A stretch of 64,000 bases of DNA from NCBI GenBank assembly GCA_035533215.1, contig DATLUG010000005.1, forward strand, positions 106,751 through 170,750. Direction: 5' to 3'. Below the pieces are notes generated by a model. That model searched no databases. It saw only the letters and a program-made list of their open reading frames with translations, and was not told where the DNA came from. A program made the translations under genes and the position numbers. This DNA comes from DAHUZL01 sp035533215. GTDB taxonomy: Bacteria > Chloroflexota > Dormibacteria > Aeolococcales > Bog-877. How positions within the stretch are numbered: the first letter of the stretch is position 1; each line of letters starts with the position of its first letter. Below are positions 1 through 8,345 of this stretch, piece by piece.

Positions 1-162
1 CCGCCGGACGGACATCGCGACGAGTCGGCGGCGCCGCCAATCAGTGATCCGCCGCCAGCGTGGCCAGCCCCGACGTCCCGCAGATGGCGGCGTCGAGGTC
101 GATCGAAATCGGGCCGGTCCCAGGCCCGCCCCGGCGTCCGCTGAACCACCCTGCTGGCGGTC

Positions 163-999
163 TCAACGCGTGCACGGATCGTCGTGGCTGCCGGCGAGGA
201 CGGTCGCCGCGCTGGCATCGGTGAGGGGACCCCAGCTCTCGTGCCGGTGTCGGAATCGATCGTCGCGGACGATGGGATTCCCGAGCGTGAAGCCGGTCCA
301 GTGCGGCACGCCAGCGAACCCGAACATCCACTGGCAGTAGCGGCCATCACTGCGGAGCAGGGGTTCCGCCAGCTTCCACATCGTGCACTGCTGGGCTGGG
401 CTGATCGCATCGGTCCAGGGATGGGGGCGCCCCGGGAACGCGGCCGTGTCGAAGGCCGAGGCGACGCCCTCGCTGACCAATGAGTCGAGAAGCGTGGCAC
501 CGACGCCCGGGCCACCCAGAGTCTTGACGCTGTGGTCGACCTCGTGCGCCACGGTGCGCGGCAGCCAGGATCGGAGGGCCGTCGACAGGCTCGCGTGCGC
601 CGTAGGCCCGAATCCCACCAGGATCTGGGCGGTGCTGACGTCGGTGAGGCCCGCCATCCCAACGGCTGGAATCACGCCGGATTGAACCCCACCCTGGCCG
701 ATCAGCTGCCCCCGCCGCACCTACGCCACCCTGACGCTGGTTCGCGGGCCGGGCAGCAGGGCCGCGACCCGGTCCAGGGCTCGGGCCACGACCTCGGGCA
801 CGTCGACCCCGACCTCCTCCGCCCGATGGACAGCTCGGGCGGACACCTGCACGGTGAAGCGGCCGGCCGCCACGTGCTCGGCAATGGGGCCTGTCGGCTG
901 GGCGTGGTGCGGGCTGCCGGCGCACCCGGCGGCGGCGAGGGCCAGGATGGCGCCGGAGACCGCCCCAGCCGGGCTTCTCCGGCCCGTGCGTCGAGCCAC
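163..999 (-). pseudogene. DUF2268-type putative Zn-protease lipoprotein, interrupted by in-frame TAG
   Basis: One continuous reading frame runs from a GTG at 999 to a TGA at 163-165 but carries a TAG at 721-723. The N-terminal part begins with basic residues, a hydrophobic stretch and a lipobox (LAAAGC), so an exported lipoprotein is expected. The part after the TAG has an HEVDH (HExxH) zinc-protease motif and a C-terminal GFTLGNPIV stretch like the end of DUF2268 proteins. The two parts together make one family-like protein of about 279 codons with the stop between the N-terminal domain and the catalytic motif. A GTG directly after the TAG could restart translation, but the product would lack a signal peptide. 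Most likely a recently broken gene; readthrough is a less likely alternative. Family assignment rests on motif and layout. Confidence 0.6.
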
Positions 1000-1322
1000 C
1001 GTCCGACTCTTCGGCAGACCCCTCGGCCGGCAGGGACACCAGCAGGGTGTAGCAGGGCGCCGGGGCTGGCGCTGGCCACGTCGGCGGTGTGGAGTCCGGC
1101 CCGGGTCCCGCCGCGGGGCGCCCCGGTCGCTCGGGCCGGGTTGGGCTGCCGCACTCGGCTCCCGGCGACCTCTCGCGGTGCGCATCCGCTCGCCGCCAGG
1201 ATGGGGCCCGTCCGCTCCTGGTTGCCCGCCCGACGGGACCTGACACTGGTCCGACTCCGCCCTGCCTGCGGCCGAGCGCGCTCGGTGCTCGGCCGGCGCG
1301 CGGACCGACCGAGGTCCGGGAG
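1000..1322. other. No gene recognised between two decayed genes
   Basis: Stretch between the start of the DUF2268-type gene (minus) and the GNAT remnant (plus). Several open frames cross it, as expected in very GC-rich DNA, but none has a recognisable domain, ribosome binding site or promoter. Confidence 0.4.
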
Positions 1323-1590
1323 GTGAGCCCGTTGTCGCTGCCTGAGTTCCTGCCGGCCGAGATCCGACCGTAGGGGGCCAGCGATGCCCCCGCCGTCACC
1401 GAACTCTCGCTCCGGGCGTGGGCACCCGTCATCGACTCCATGGCCCGGGCGATGGGCATCGAGATCTTCCAGCGCCAGTATCCCGACTGGCGGGGCAGCA
1501 GCGGACGGGCGTCCTGGCGGCCCGCTCCGAATGGGCAGGCGCGTGGGTCGCCGTCTCGGCTGCGTCGTGGCTGGCTTCGTGACCCTGCCG
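1323..1590 (+). pseudogene. GNAT N-acetyltransferase N-terminal remnant (TAG stop plus frameshifts)
   Basis: From a GTG at 1323 the frame reads to IRP, meets a TAG at 1371-1373 and then continues in the same frame as GASDAPAVTELSLRAW, followed by an FQRQYPDWR stretch. This is the typical beginning of a GNAT acetyltransferase (IRPAT..DAPAV..L..RAW). After about 1515 the similarity moves to a second frame (SEWAGAWVAV, the beta strand before the acetyl-CoA site) and then to a third (CVVAGFVTL, about 1558-1587). Nothing like the acetyl-CoA binding motif or the C-terminal half follows. A stop plus two shifts and truncation mark a dead gene. Confidence 0.6.
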
Positions 1591-1659
1591 GTCGTTTGCG
1601 CTCCTTGCCTGGCCGTCGAGGTTGCTACCTGCCTCCAGCCCGAGAACACCCTCCGGCGG

Positions 1660-1905
1660 CTACGGAGCGAACAGGTCCCGTTCCAGCTCCGCTCGGCTCA
1701 CCCCTCGGTGAGCGGCCACCTCGGCGAGAATCGCCGCCAGCGTGCCTACCCGGAGGGGGCCGCCGACGGGGATCGTCACGCGGTGCTCGCCGGCCTGGGT
1801 GGTGACCAGCCGCAGGTGGCTGCCCGTCTGCCGAACGGCGACGTAGCCGCACTGGCGGCCCAGCAGGCGTGCCAGCTCCCGCCCGGTGAGGTCCCCGGGG
1901 CAGCC
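1660..1905 (-). pseudogene. hicA: HicA-family toxin frame without a start codon
   Basis: Directly after the hicB stop the same frame continues for 82 codons to a TAG at 1660-1662 and encodes a HicA-like sequence: DLTGRELARLLG, then the RQTGSHLRL segment with the conserved catalytic histidine, then TIPVGGPLRVGTLAAIL. HicA toxins are small dsRBD-fold RNases. No ATG, GTG or TTG occurs between the hicB stop and the DLTG segment, whereas related hicB-hicA pairs normally start the toxin at that point (MP-R-DL). The local sequence TGCCCCGGGGACCTC looks like a damaged start region, with one G too many if a start two bases upstream was the original. The toxin is therefore probably not made, leaving an orphan antitoxin; a non-standard start cannot be excluded. 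Confidence 0.6.
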
Positions 1906-2118
1906 TCAGACGGCCAGCACCTCGTCGCGGACCCAGTGGAGGCGGACGACCGCCGGGCGGTCGGGGGCGTCGAAGTGGCAGTGGACCGCGTCGCGGACCA
2001 TGGCGCGCAGCTGCTCCAGATCGTCGGCCTCGGTCACGATGGACGGGCCCAGGGCTCGGGCGACGTAGCCGCCCTCCGGGGCCTCCTCGACGGCGAAGAC
2101 GAGCTCGCTGGCAGCCAT
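1906..2118 (-). CDS. hicB: HicB-family antitoxin
   Basis: A 70-residue protein from an ATG at 2118. It has the short HicB partial RNase-H-like fold pattern: VFAVEEAPEGGYVARALG, then a helix (DDLEQLRAMVRDAVHCHF), then RLHWVRDEVLAV. Small stand-alone HicB antitoxins of this type bind and neutralise HicA encoded next to them. Here the partner frame follows immediately downstream in the same frame but has lost its start. An upstream GTG would add 23 residues that do not resemble HicB, so the ATG is preferred. No DNA-binding domain is visible, so autoregulation is uncertain. Confidence 0.75.
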   Translation of the reverse strand: MAASELVFAVEEAPEGGYVARALGPSIVTEADDLEQLRAMVRDAVHCHFDAPDRPAVVRLHWVRDEVLAV

Positions 2119-2363
2119 GCCTGGGACGGTACCACGGCCGCCGGGCGACTGTAATCCGAGTCCGAGGAGGGGCCAGGTCCCTGTCAAAGTCTGGCGCTTG
2201 GCAGGGAGGCAGCGAGGGGCGGAAGGTGATCGGCAGGCAGCAGACCGGCCGTGACGGTGATGGGAGAGGGCAGGGGTGCGGAGCCGGAGGGGGGTGAGCC
2301 GGTCCCGAGGCGTGCGTCGATCGCGGCCCGTCGGCGGGCCGCGCGCGGCCGGGACGCCGGCGC

Positions 2364-2813
2364 TCAGAGGCCCAGCCGGCTCAGGGGATGGCGCCAGTCG
2401 GCGGCGAAGCGGCGCAGCGCTCGGGCGATGTTGGCCCAGCCGGCCAGGCGCAGGCAGCTGATGGCCAAGGTGCGCAGCCCCGCCATCGCCGGGGCGCCCC
2501 GGCCGGTGCGGATCTGGGAGCGGTCCTCATCGAAGACCACGTCGCGCACCCAGTGCAGCGGGTTCTCGATCGTCCACTGCCCACGGGCCAGCTCGCCGAT
2601 CCGGTGGGGGTCCGCCCGGTCCGGCGGGCAGGTGGTCGGCTCGTGGACGACCTCGTGCCGTTGCGTGCCGCTCGTCACCAGGGTCGTCGCCCGCTCGATC
2701 CGGAAGACCGGGCGGACGGAGGGGAAGTCGAGATAGCCATTGAGCGCGGTGCTGGTCTGGACCGTGTGGGTCTCGATCCGGCCGTGCGCCGTGGCGACCT
2801 GGGCGACGTCCTG
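2364..2813 (-). mobile_element. ISAs1-family transposase C-terminal remnant
   Basis: An open stretch bounded upstream by an in-frame TGA (2814-2816) encodes the C-terminal half of an ISAs1-type DDE transposase: HGRIETHTVQTSTALNGYL, then VFRIERATT, then the very characteristic RGQWTIENPLHWVRDVVFDED (key residues W, E, N, H, W, D), and RTGRGAPAMAGLRTLAISCLRLAG. In intact members the ENxLHWxxDxxFxED segment carries the catalytic glutamate. About half of the usual length (roughly 370 residues) is missing and no start codon precedes the fragment, so the element cannot move by itself. I could not identify terminal inverted repeats. Confidence 0.75.
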
Positions 2814-2907
2814 TCACGTGGTGTACGGCACGAAAGGCTGAGGGCCATCCCGGAACGATTGGCCGGAGCGATGGTCGGCGGCAGTCCCTGCCAGGTGTGG
2901 AGCGGGC

Positions 2908-3183
2908 TCATGGCGTGGTCAGGCTGAGGAGCTCGTCGGTCACCACGGCTTCGTCGCAATGGGGAGAGGAACCACCAGGACCGAGCGTGCGGGTCCAGAG
3001 ATGGCAGTCTGGGCAGCGGCGTTGGCCGCAGGAGCGCTGCTCGCACTCCGGGCGCTCGCAGACCTGCGGCCAGAGCGGCGGCAGCTTCGCGCAGCCGTGC
3101 GGGGCGGCGCGCTCGGCCAAGAGTCGCAGGCGGCCGCGGTCGCCGAGCGGTGCGGGCGCCCACCGGCGGCCGGGCGCTATCAT
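2908..3183 (-). other. Small cysteine-rich open frame, possible zinc-ribbon fragment
   Basis: A 91-codon frame from an ATG at 3183 has clustered cysteines (CERPECEQRSC...CPDC, then PHCDEAVV) that could bind zinc, a pattern seen in zinc-binding parts of some recombinases and transposases. It starts inside the arsR promoter/operator on the opposite strand and lies upstream of the ISAs1 remnant, so it may be another fragment of mobile DNA. No ribosome binding site is visible and the family is not recognised; it may be chance. Confidence 0.2.
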
Positions 3184-3201
3184 ATCAACCCATGCTGATA
3201 T
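3178..3201 (+). promoter_or_regulatory. arsR promoter -10 and overlapping ArsR-type operator
   Basis: A -10 hexamer TATCAT (3178-3183) lies 8 nt before the arsR ATG (3192). The inverted repeat ATATCA-N8-TGATAT (3182-3201) overlaps the -10, the expected transcription start and the start codon. ArsR/SmtB repressors bind AT-rich 12-2-12-like dyads and leave on arsenite binding, so this is the likely autoregulatory operator. There is no room for a Shine-Dalgarno sequence, implying a leaderless mRNA. Confidence 0.6.
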
Positions 3202-3500
3202 CAGCTCCCGTCGATGAAACGGCCCAGGTGCTGGCCGACCCCCTCCGAGCGCGGATCGTGAGCCTGCTCGCCGCCGAGGCGATGTGCACCTGCCACCTGG
3301 TCGACGCGCTTCCCGCCGGCCAGACCACCGTCTCCCATCACCTGCGGGTCCTGCGGGAGGCGGGCTGGGTGCGGACAGAGCCCCGCGGACGCTTCACCTA
3401 CTACCGCCTTCGCCCGGAGCCCCTGGAGGAGCTCGCCGCCCGGCTCGGCTCCCTGGCGCAGGCCGCCCGGACCTCGCCGGGGCGGGGTCGGCCGTGTTGA
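3192..3500 (+). CDS. arsR: ArsR-family arsenite-responsive repressor
   Basis: A 102-residue winged-helix repressor expected to sense As(III) and control the operon. It shows a CTC metal-binding pair (C32, C34) in the position of the ELCVCDL motif of ArsR, followed by the recognition helix region QTTVSHHLRVLREAGWV (about 43-59) and the beta wing (RTEPRGRFTYYRL). The ATG at 3192 is chosen over an upstream GTG-type extension because it lies just behind the -10 and inside the operator dyad. It is followed without gap by acr3, whose GTG start overlaps the last codons. The rest of the operon (acr3, arsC) supports arsenic rather than another metal. Confidence 0.9.
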   Translation: MLISAPVDETAQVLADPLRARIVSLLAAEAMCTCHLVDALPAGQTTVSHHLRVLREAGWVRTEPRGRFTYYRLRPEPLEELAARLGSLAQAARTSPGRGRPC

Positions 3501-4645
3501 GCACCGCCCCCGTCGCCGAGGCCGGCTCCCCCTTGCCCCCGCGGCCCGCGGCCGAGGACCCCCCTGCCCTCGGCCGCCTCCCGTTCCTGGACCGGTTCCT
3601 GCCGGTGTGGATCCTGCTGGCGATGGGGGTCGGCCTGGGGCTGGGCCGGGGCGTCCCGGCCCTGGCCCGCGGCCTGGATGGGGCCCAGGTCACACGGGGC
3701 GTGCCGGCGCCCATCTTCGTGGGCCTGCTGGCCATGATGTACCCGGTCCTGGCCAGGGTGAGCTACCGTCGGATGGGCACGGTCCTCGGCGACCGGCGGC
3801 TGCTGGTCACCTCGCTGGTCCTCAACTGGCTGGTCGGTCCGGCGGTCATGTTCGGGTTGGCCTGGGCCCTCCTCCCCGACCAGCCCGCCTATCGGACCGG
3901 CCTCATCGTCGTGGGCCTGGCCCGCTGCATCGCCATGGTCCTCGTCTGGAACGAGCTGTCCGGCGGGGACCGGGAGGCCGCGGCGGTCCTGGTCGCCCTC
4001 AACTCCGCCTTCCAGATCCTCGCGTACGCCGGGCTGGGCTGGTTCTACCTGGTGGCCCTGCCGGGATGGCTGGGCCTTCCCGCGGGTGGCCTGCACGTGT
4101 CGGTGGCGCTGGTCGCCCGCTCGGTCGCCATCTTCCTCGGCATCCCGCTGGCCGGGGGCCTCCTGACGCGGGCAGTGGGCGAGCGGGCCAGGGGAACGGC
4201 GTGGTACGAAACGCGGCTCCTCCCCCGCCTCGCGCCGTTCGCCCTCTACGGCCTTCTGTTCACGGTGGTCGTGCTCTTCGCCCTCCAGGGGCGGGCGATC
4301 ACCGGACACCCCCTGGACGTGGTCCGGATCGCCGCCCCCCTCCTCTGCTACTTCGGGATCATGTGGGGGGGCGCGTTCGGCCTCGGTCGGGCTCTGGGCC
4401 TCACCTACCCGCGCACCACGACCCTCGCGTTCACCGCCGCGGGCAACAACTTCGAGCTCGCCATCGCGGTGGCCATCGGGGTGTTCGGGGCGACGTCGGG
4501 CGAGGCCCTGGCCGGCGTCGTCGGACCGCTGGTCGAGGTTCCCGCGCTGGTGGGCCTCGTCTACGTGGCCCGGTGGGCGCGGGGCCGTCTCTTCGCGCTG
4601 CCCTCCGACGGCGCCGCCGCCGCCGCCCGGGGGGCGCCGACATGA
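3494..4645 (+). CDS. acr3: Acr3-family arsenite efflux permease
   Basis: A 383-residue inner-membrane carrier with about ten hydrophobic segments, expected to expel arsenite. The family signature GLARCIAMVLVWN contains the conserved cysteine (near residue 146) needed for arsenite transport, and a second conserved block, AGNNFELAIAVAIGVFG (about 315-332), holds the essential glutamate. It starts at a GTG (3494) overlapping the arsR stop; a TTG one codon later is the alternative. The first 25 residues are a proline-rich cytoplasmic extension. The stop overlaps the arsC start (ATGA), indicating translational coupling. Confidence 0.93.
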   Translation: MLSTAPVAEAGSPLPPRPAAEDPPALGRLPFLDRFLPVWILLAMGVGLGLGRGVPALARGLDGAQVTRGVPAPIFVGLLAMMYPVLARVSYRRMGTVLGDRRLLVTSLVLNWLVGPAVMFGLAWALLPDQPAYRTGLIVVGLARCIAMVLVWNELSGGDREAAAVLVALNSAFQILAYAGLGWFYLVALPGWLGLPAGGLHVSVALVARSVAIFLGIPLAGGLLTRAVGERARGTAWYETRLLPRLAPFALYGLLFTVVVLFALQGRAITGHPLDVVRIAAPLLCYFGIMWGGAFGLGRALGLTYPRTTTLAFTAAGNNFELAIAVAIGVFGATSGEALAGVVGPLVEVPALVGLVYVARWARGRLFALPSDGAAAAARGAPT

Positions 4646-5082
4646 CCAGCCGTCACCAGTCGGTCGATCGGCTCCAGGTGCTCTTCGTCTGCGTCCACAA
4701 TGCCGGGCGGTCGCAGATGGCGGCCGCCCTCCTCGCCCACCACGGCGGCGGCCGGGTGCGGGCACGCTCGGCCGGGAGCGAGCCGGCCCGGACCCTCGAC
4801 CCGGCGGTGGTGGCGGTGATGGCCGAGGTCGGCATCGACCTCGGCCGCGAGCGCCCCACCGCCGTCACCGACCAGATGGCTCGGACCGCCGACGTGGTGG
4901 TCACCATGGGATGCGGCGACCGCTGCCCGGTGCACCCGGGGAGCCGCCACCTGGACTGGGATGTGCCCGATCCCAGCGGTCGGCCGGTGGAGGAGGTCCG
5001 GCTCATCCGCGACCAGATCCACGGGCGCGTGCGAGCCCTGCTGGGTGAGCTGCTGCCGGCCGATCCCCGCGGGCCGGCCTGA
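4642..5082 (+). CDS. arsC: Arsenate reductase, low-molecular-weight phosphatase type
   Basis: A 146-residue cytoplasmic enzyme that reduces arsenate to arsenite for export by Acr3. The P-loop is CVHNAGRS (C17, R23; CX5R), and a downstream pair in MGCGDRCP (about residues 91 and 95) matches the two relay cysteines of the thioredoxin-coupled class. The aspartate of the phosphatase DP motif is present (WDVPDPSG). The ATG overlaps the acr3 stop by 4 bp, completing an arsR-acr3-arsC operon. All key residues are intact, in contrast to the broken genes just upstream. Confidence 0.93.
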   Translation: MTSRHQSVDRLQVLFVCVHNAGRSQMAAALLAHHGGGRVRARSAGSEPARTLDPAVVAVMAEVGIDLGRERPTAVTDQMARTADVVVTMGCGDRCPVHPGSRHLDWDVPDPSGRPVEEVRLIRDQIHGRVRALLGELLPADPRGPA

Positions 5083-5507
5083 GCGGCCGCGACCGCGCCG
5101 GACACCCGCGGGACCGCCGGGCGACGACGGCTTCCGCCGCCACCCACCGAGCGCAGCATCGAGCCGGCGGCGGCGACGCATCGAGCGTGCGGGCCCCGCC
5201 GCGGCGGCGCCCGGTCCCGAACCGCGGGCGGGCGGTTCGCTGCCCGCGGCGAGGGCGCCCCATTCCCCCAGCGGGCCCGGGGCGTGGCCGCCGCCGCTCC
5301 GCGCGGCGACCGCCGCCTGGGCCGGTCATCCGAGCGTGCCGCCGGCGGGTCGCACCGCCACCCTGAGCGCGGCCGCGCATGGGGCCAGGTGGGGAAGGGT
5401 GCTGCCCGACGTGAGGGCCACGAGCGGTCCGATGGCGGTCGCGGTCCTGCGACGACGACGTCACCCGGGACCCGCCCCCTTCGCCGGGCGTCGATGATGC
5501 CGGTGAG
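5083..5507. other. Intergenic stretch without a recognised gene
   Basis: Very GC-rich spacer between arsC and the GGDEF-EAL gene. No frame here shows a recognisable domain. No clear -10 hexamer or terminator hairpin with a T-run was found. Confidence 0.4.
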
Positions 5508-8345
5508 ATGGATCCTGGCCAGGACCCGGCGCTGGCGGTCTACCGCGTGCGAGCGATCAGGCTGGGCGCGCTCACCTGCGCCATCGTGCTCGCCAGCTCG
5601 GTCGTGTACGCGGCGGTTCCCGGCCATGTCTCGATGGCGATCCCGCAGCTGGTCGCCACCGAGCTCGTCGGCAGCGCGGCCACGGTGGGCATCGTCCTCG
5701 TCCCCTGGCCCCGGCTGTTCGGCGGATGGGGGGCGCTGGCCACCCTCTACGTGTGGACGGCCGCCTGCATCGGGCTGGTGGACACCGCCGTCGCCGGCAC
5801 CGGCGGCGGCCGCTCGCCGCTCTGGGTCGACAACCTCCTCGTCGTGCTCTTCTTCGCGGCCGTCTACCCCCGCCGCTCCCACGTGCCCCTCCTCGTGCTC
5901 ACCGTGGGCGGGTACGTTCTGGCCCTCGCCGGCAGCGTCTGGGCCCTCACCCCGGCCACCGAGATGGTCCGCTTCGCCACCCTCGTCGCCACCTACGTCC
6001 TCACCGCGTTCCTGGCGCGCGAGCTGGCCGGCATGGCCCGCGGCCACGCCCAGGCCAGCGAGCGGGCCCGCCACCGCGCCGACCTCCTCGCCGGGGTCGC
6101 ACGGGTCGCCACCAGGGGGCTGGCGGCGGGAGCCGACGGAGTCCTCGCCGCCGCCGTCCGGGCCCCCCGCGCCTGGGGCCAGGACTGGGCCGCCATCTGG
6201 CGCCTGGGCTCGGAGGGCGTGGCCGGACGGCTCGGGCCCAGCGACGGCCTCGACGCCGCGACGCGCGGCTGGCTCGACCGCGCCGCACCGGGACTCGCCC
6301 GAGCGCACCCGGACGGCACCCGCCCGGTGGTGGTCGGCGAGGGCCGTGGTCCCGGCGGCGCCGGGTCGGTGGTGGCCGCCCCGATCCGGGTGGGCGGGCG
6401 GCTCGGGGCGCTGCTCGTCTGTGGCTCGGCGGCCGCGGCCCGACCGGTGGCGGAGGACCTCGAGGCGGTCGGCATCCTCGCGGCCGAGGTCGGCGAGGCG
6501 CTGGGGGCGGTCGACCTCCGCGAGGCGCTGGCCGCCAGCGAGGCGCGCTTCCGGTCGCTGATCCAGCACGCCGCCGACCCGGTGGCGGTGTTCACCCCCG
6601 AGGGCGAGCTCCTCTACACCAGCCCCCGCTACCTGGACATGTTCGGGATCGGCATCGGGCCCGTGGACGCGGCCGCGATGGAGCGCCACGTCCACCCCCA
6701 CGACCGCCGCCAGCTGGAGGCCCTCGTCGGTCAGGCGCTGGCCCAACCCGCTCGCCCGGCCACCGCCGAGATCCGGCTCGGCGACGTGCGCGAGCCGATG
6801 ACGGCGAGCGCCCGCTGGCGGACCCTGGAGCTCACCATCACCGACCTCCGCCACGAGGCCGCCGTCGGCGGCCTGGTCGCCAACTTCCACGACATCACCG
6901 AGCGGAAGGCGGCCGAGCAGGTGATGGCCCAGGCCGCCCTCCACGACCCCCTCACCGGGCTCGCCAACCGCACCCTGCTCCAGGACCGGCTGGACCACGC
7001 CGTCCGCCGGCTCGACCGCCACCCCGGCCTGGTCGGGATGATCCTGGTCGACCTCGACCGCTTCAAGACCATCAACGACACCTTCGGCCACGGCGTCGGC
7101 GACGCCCTCCTGCGCGCGGTCGCCACCCGCCTCCTGCGGGTGACCCGGCCCGAGGACACCGTGGCGCGGCTCGGCGGCGACGAGTTCGCGATCGCCTGCG
7201 AGGACCTGCCCGACCCCGGCGCCATCCTCCAGGTCGCCAGCAAGGTGGCGGAGGCGGTCCGCGAGCCGATCGAGCTGGAGGGCCGGGAGATCCTGATCAC
7301 CCCCAGCGTCGGGGTGGCGGTCGGAGGCGCCGGCGCGCGCCAGGACGACCTCGTCCGCGACGCCGACATCGCCCTCTACCGCGCCAAGGAGTGCGGGCGG
7401 GATCGGATCGAGGTGTTCGACGAGCGGCTCCGCTCCCGGGTGGTCGAGCTCGCGTCGATCGAGCAGGCGCTCCGCCGCGCCCGCGAGCTGGGTCAGCTCC
7501 ACCTCGTGTACCAGCCGGTGGTGGACCTCGCCACCGGCGCGGTGCCGATGGTCGAGGCGCTCCTGCGCTGGACCCACCCCGAGCTGGGCATCGTCGACCC
7601 CGCCCAGTTCATCCCCCTCGCCGAGGACACCGGCCTGATCCAGTCGATCGGGGAGTGGACACTGATGGAGGCCTGCGCCGCCATCCAGCGCCTGCGCTGC
7701 GGCGGGCCCGCGGAGGCGGCGACCCTGCGGGTGGCGGTCAACGTCTCGGCCCGCCAGTTCCTGCAGGGCGACCTCGGGGGGGCGGTGCGTCGCGCCCTCG
7801 CCCAGAGCGGGCTGGAACCGCCCAGCCTCACCCTGGAGGTGACCGAGAGCACGGTGATGGCCGACTACGCCACCGCCGCCAACCGGCTGCGCGCCCTCCG
7901 CCGTCTGGGGGTCGACATCGCGCTCGACGACTTCGGCACCGGCTACTCCTCCCTGGCCCACCTCCAGGACCTGCCGATCAGCCAGCTCAAGGTGGATCGC
8001 AGCTTCGTCGGCCGCCTGGAGAGCAGCCCCAACGGGCGGGTGATCGTGGCCGCCGTGGTGGGACTCGCGGCCGCCCTGGGCCACACCGCGATCGCCGAGG
8101 GGGTCGAGTCGCTGGGCCAGCTGGAGGCCCTCCGCCGAGCCGGCTGCACCCTGGGCCAGGGGTTCCTCTGGGCCGCCGGCCTCTCCCCCGACGAGCTGGT
8201 GGCGTGGCTGCGGCTGACCGGGACCGAGGGCCGGCTGCGGCCCAGCGGCCACCTGCCCGCGGGGATGATGGCAGCGGATGACCCCCTCCTCACCGCCCCC
8301 CGCCGGACCCGACACCCGCGCCCGCCGTCGCTGGCGACGGCCTGA
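5508..8345 (+). CDS. Membrane-bound PAS-GGDEF-EAL cyclic-di-GMP enzyme
   Basis: A 945-residue signalling protein. Residues about 14-170 form some six membrane segments; about 190-345 look GAF-like; about 352-470 is a PAS domain (FRSLIQHAADPVAVFTPEG). The GGDEF domain (about 485-645) has the intact motif GGDEF near 555-559 and an inhibitory-site RxxD (RPED) five residues before it. The EAL domain (about 660-910) has EALLRW near 683 and the DDFGTGYSSL loop. Both synthase and phosphodiesterase sites look usable, so the net activity is not predictable. It would convert a membrane or ligand signal into c-di-GMP level. The end overlaps the next gene by 68 bp in another frame. Confidence 0.9.
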   Translation: MDPGQDPALAVYRVRAIRLGALTCAIVLASSVVYAAVPGHVSMAIPQLVATELVGSAATVGIVLVPWPRLFGGWGALATLYVWTAACIGLVDTAVAGTGGGRSPLWVDNLLVVLFFAAVYPRRSHVPLLVLTVGGYVLALAGSVWALTPATEMVRFATLVATYVLTAFLARELAGMARGHAQASERARHRADLLAGVARVATRGLAAGADGVLAAAVRAPRAWGQDWAAIWRLGSEGVAGRLGPSDGLDAATRGWLDRAAPGLARAHPDGTRPVVVGEGRGPGGAGSVVAAPIRVGGRLGALLVCGSAAAARPVAEDLEAVGILAAEVGEALGAVDLREALAASEARFRSLIQHAADPVAVFTPEGELLYTSPRYLDMFGIGIGPVDAAAMERHVHPHDRRQLEALVGQALAQPARPATAEIRLGDVREPMTASARWRTLELTITDLRHEAAVGGLVANFHDITERKAAEQVMAQAALHDPLTGLANRTLLQDRLDHAVRRLDRHPGLVGMILVDLDRFKTINDTFGHGVGDALLRAVATRLLRVTRPEDTVARLGGDEFAIACEDLPDPGAILQVASKVAEAVREPIELEGREILITPSVGVAVGGAGARQDDLVRDADIALYRAKECGRDRIEVFDERLRSRVVELASIEQALRRARELGQLHLVYQPVVDLATGAVPMVEALLRWTHPELGIVDPAQFIPLAEDTGLIQSIGEWTLMEACAAIQRLRCGGPAEAATLRVAVNVSARQFLQGDLGGAVRRALAQSGLEPPSLTLEVTESTVMADYATAANRLRALRRLGVDIALDDFGTGYSSLAHLQDLPISQLKVDRSFVGRLESSPNGRVIVAAVVGLAAALGHTAIAEGVESLGQLEALRRAGCTLGQGFLWAAGLSPDELVAWLRLTGTEGRLRPSGHLPAGMMAADDPLLTAPRRTRHPRPPSLATA

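Noticed and set aside
163..2118. Recoding of stop codons (TAG/TGA read as amino acid) as a general property of the genome
   Set aside because: TAG and TGA end many intact genes in this window (for example the ATGA overlaps and the hicA TAG), and nearby genes also carry frameshifts, so decay explains the interruptions better.
2364..3183. A complete ISAs1 element from the transposase remnant to the cysteine-rich frame
   Set aside because: No inverted repeat ends found, the N-terminal half of the transposase is absent and the cysteine-rich frame does not match ISAs1 proteins.
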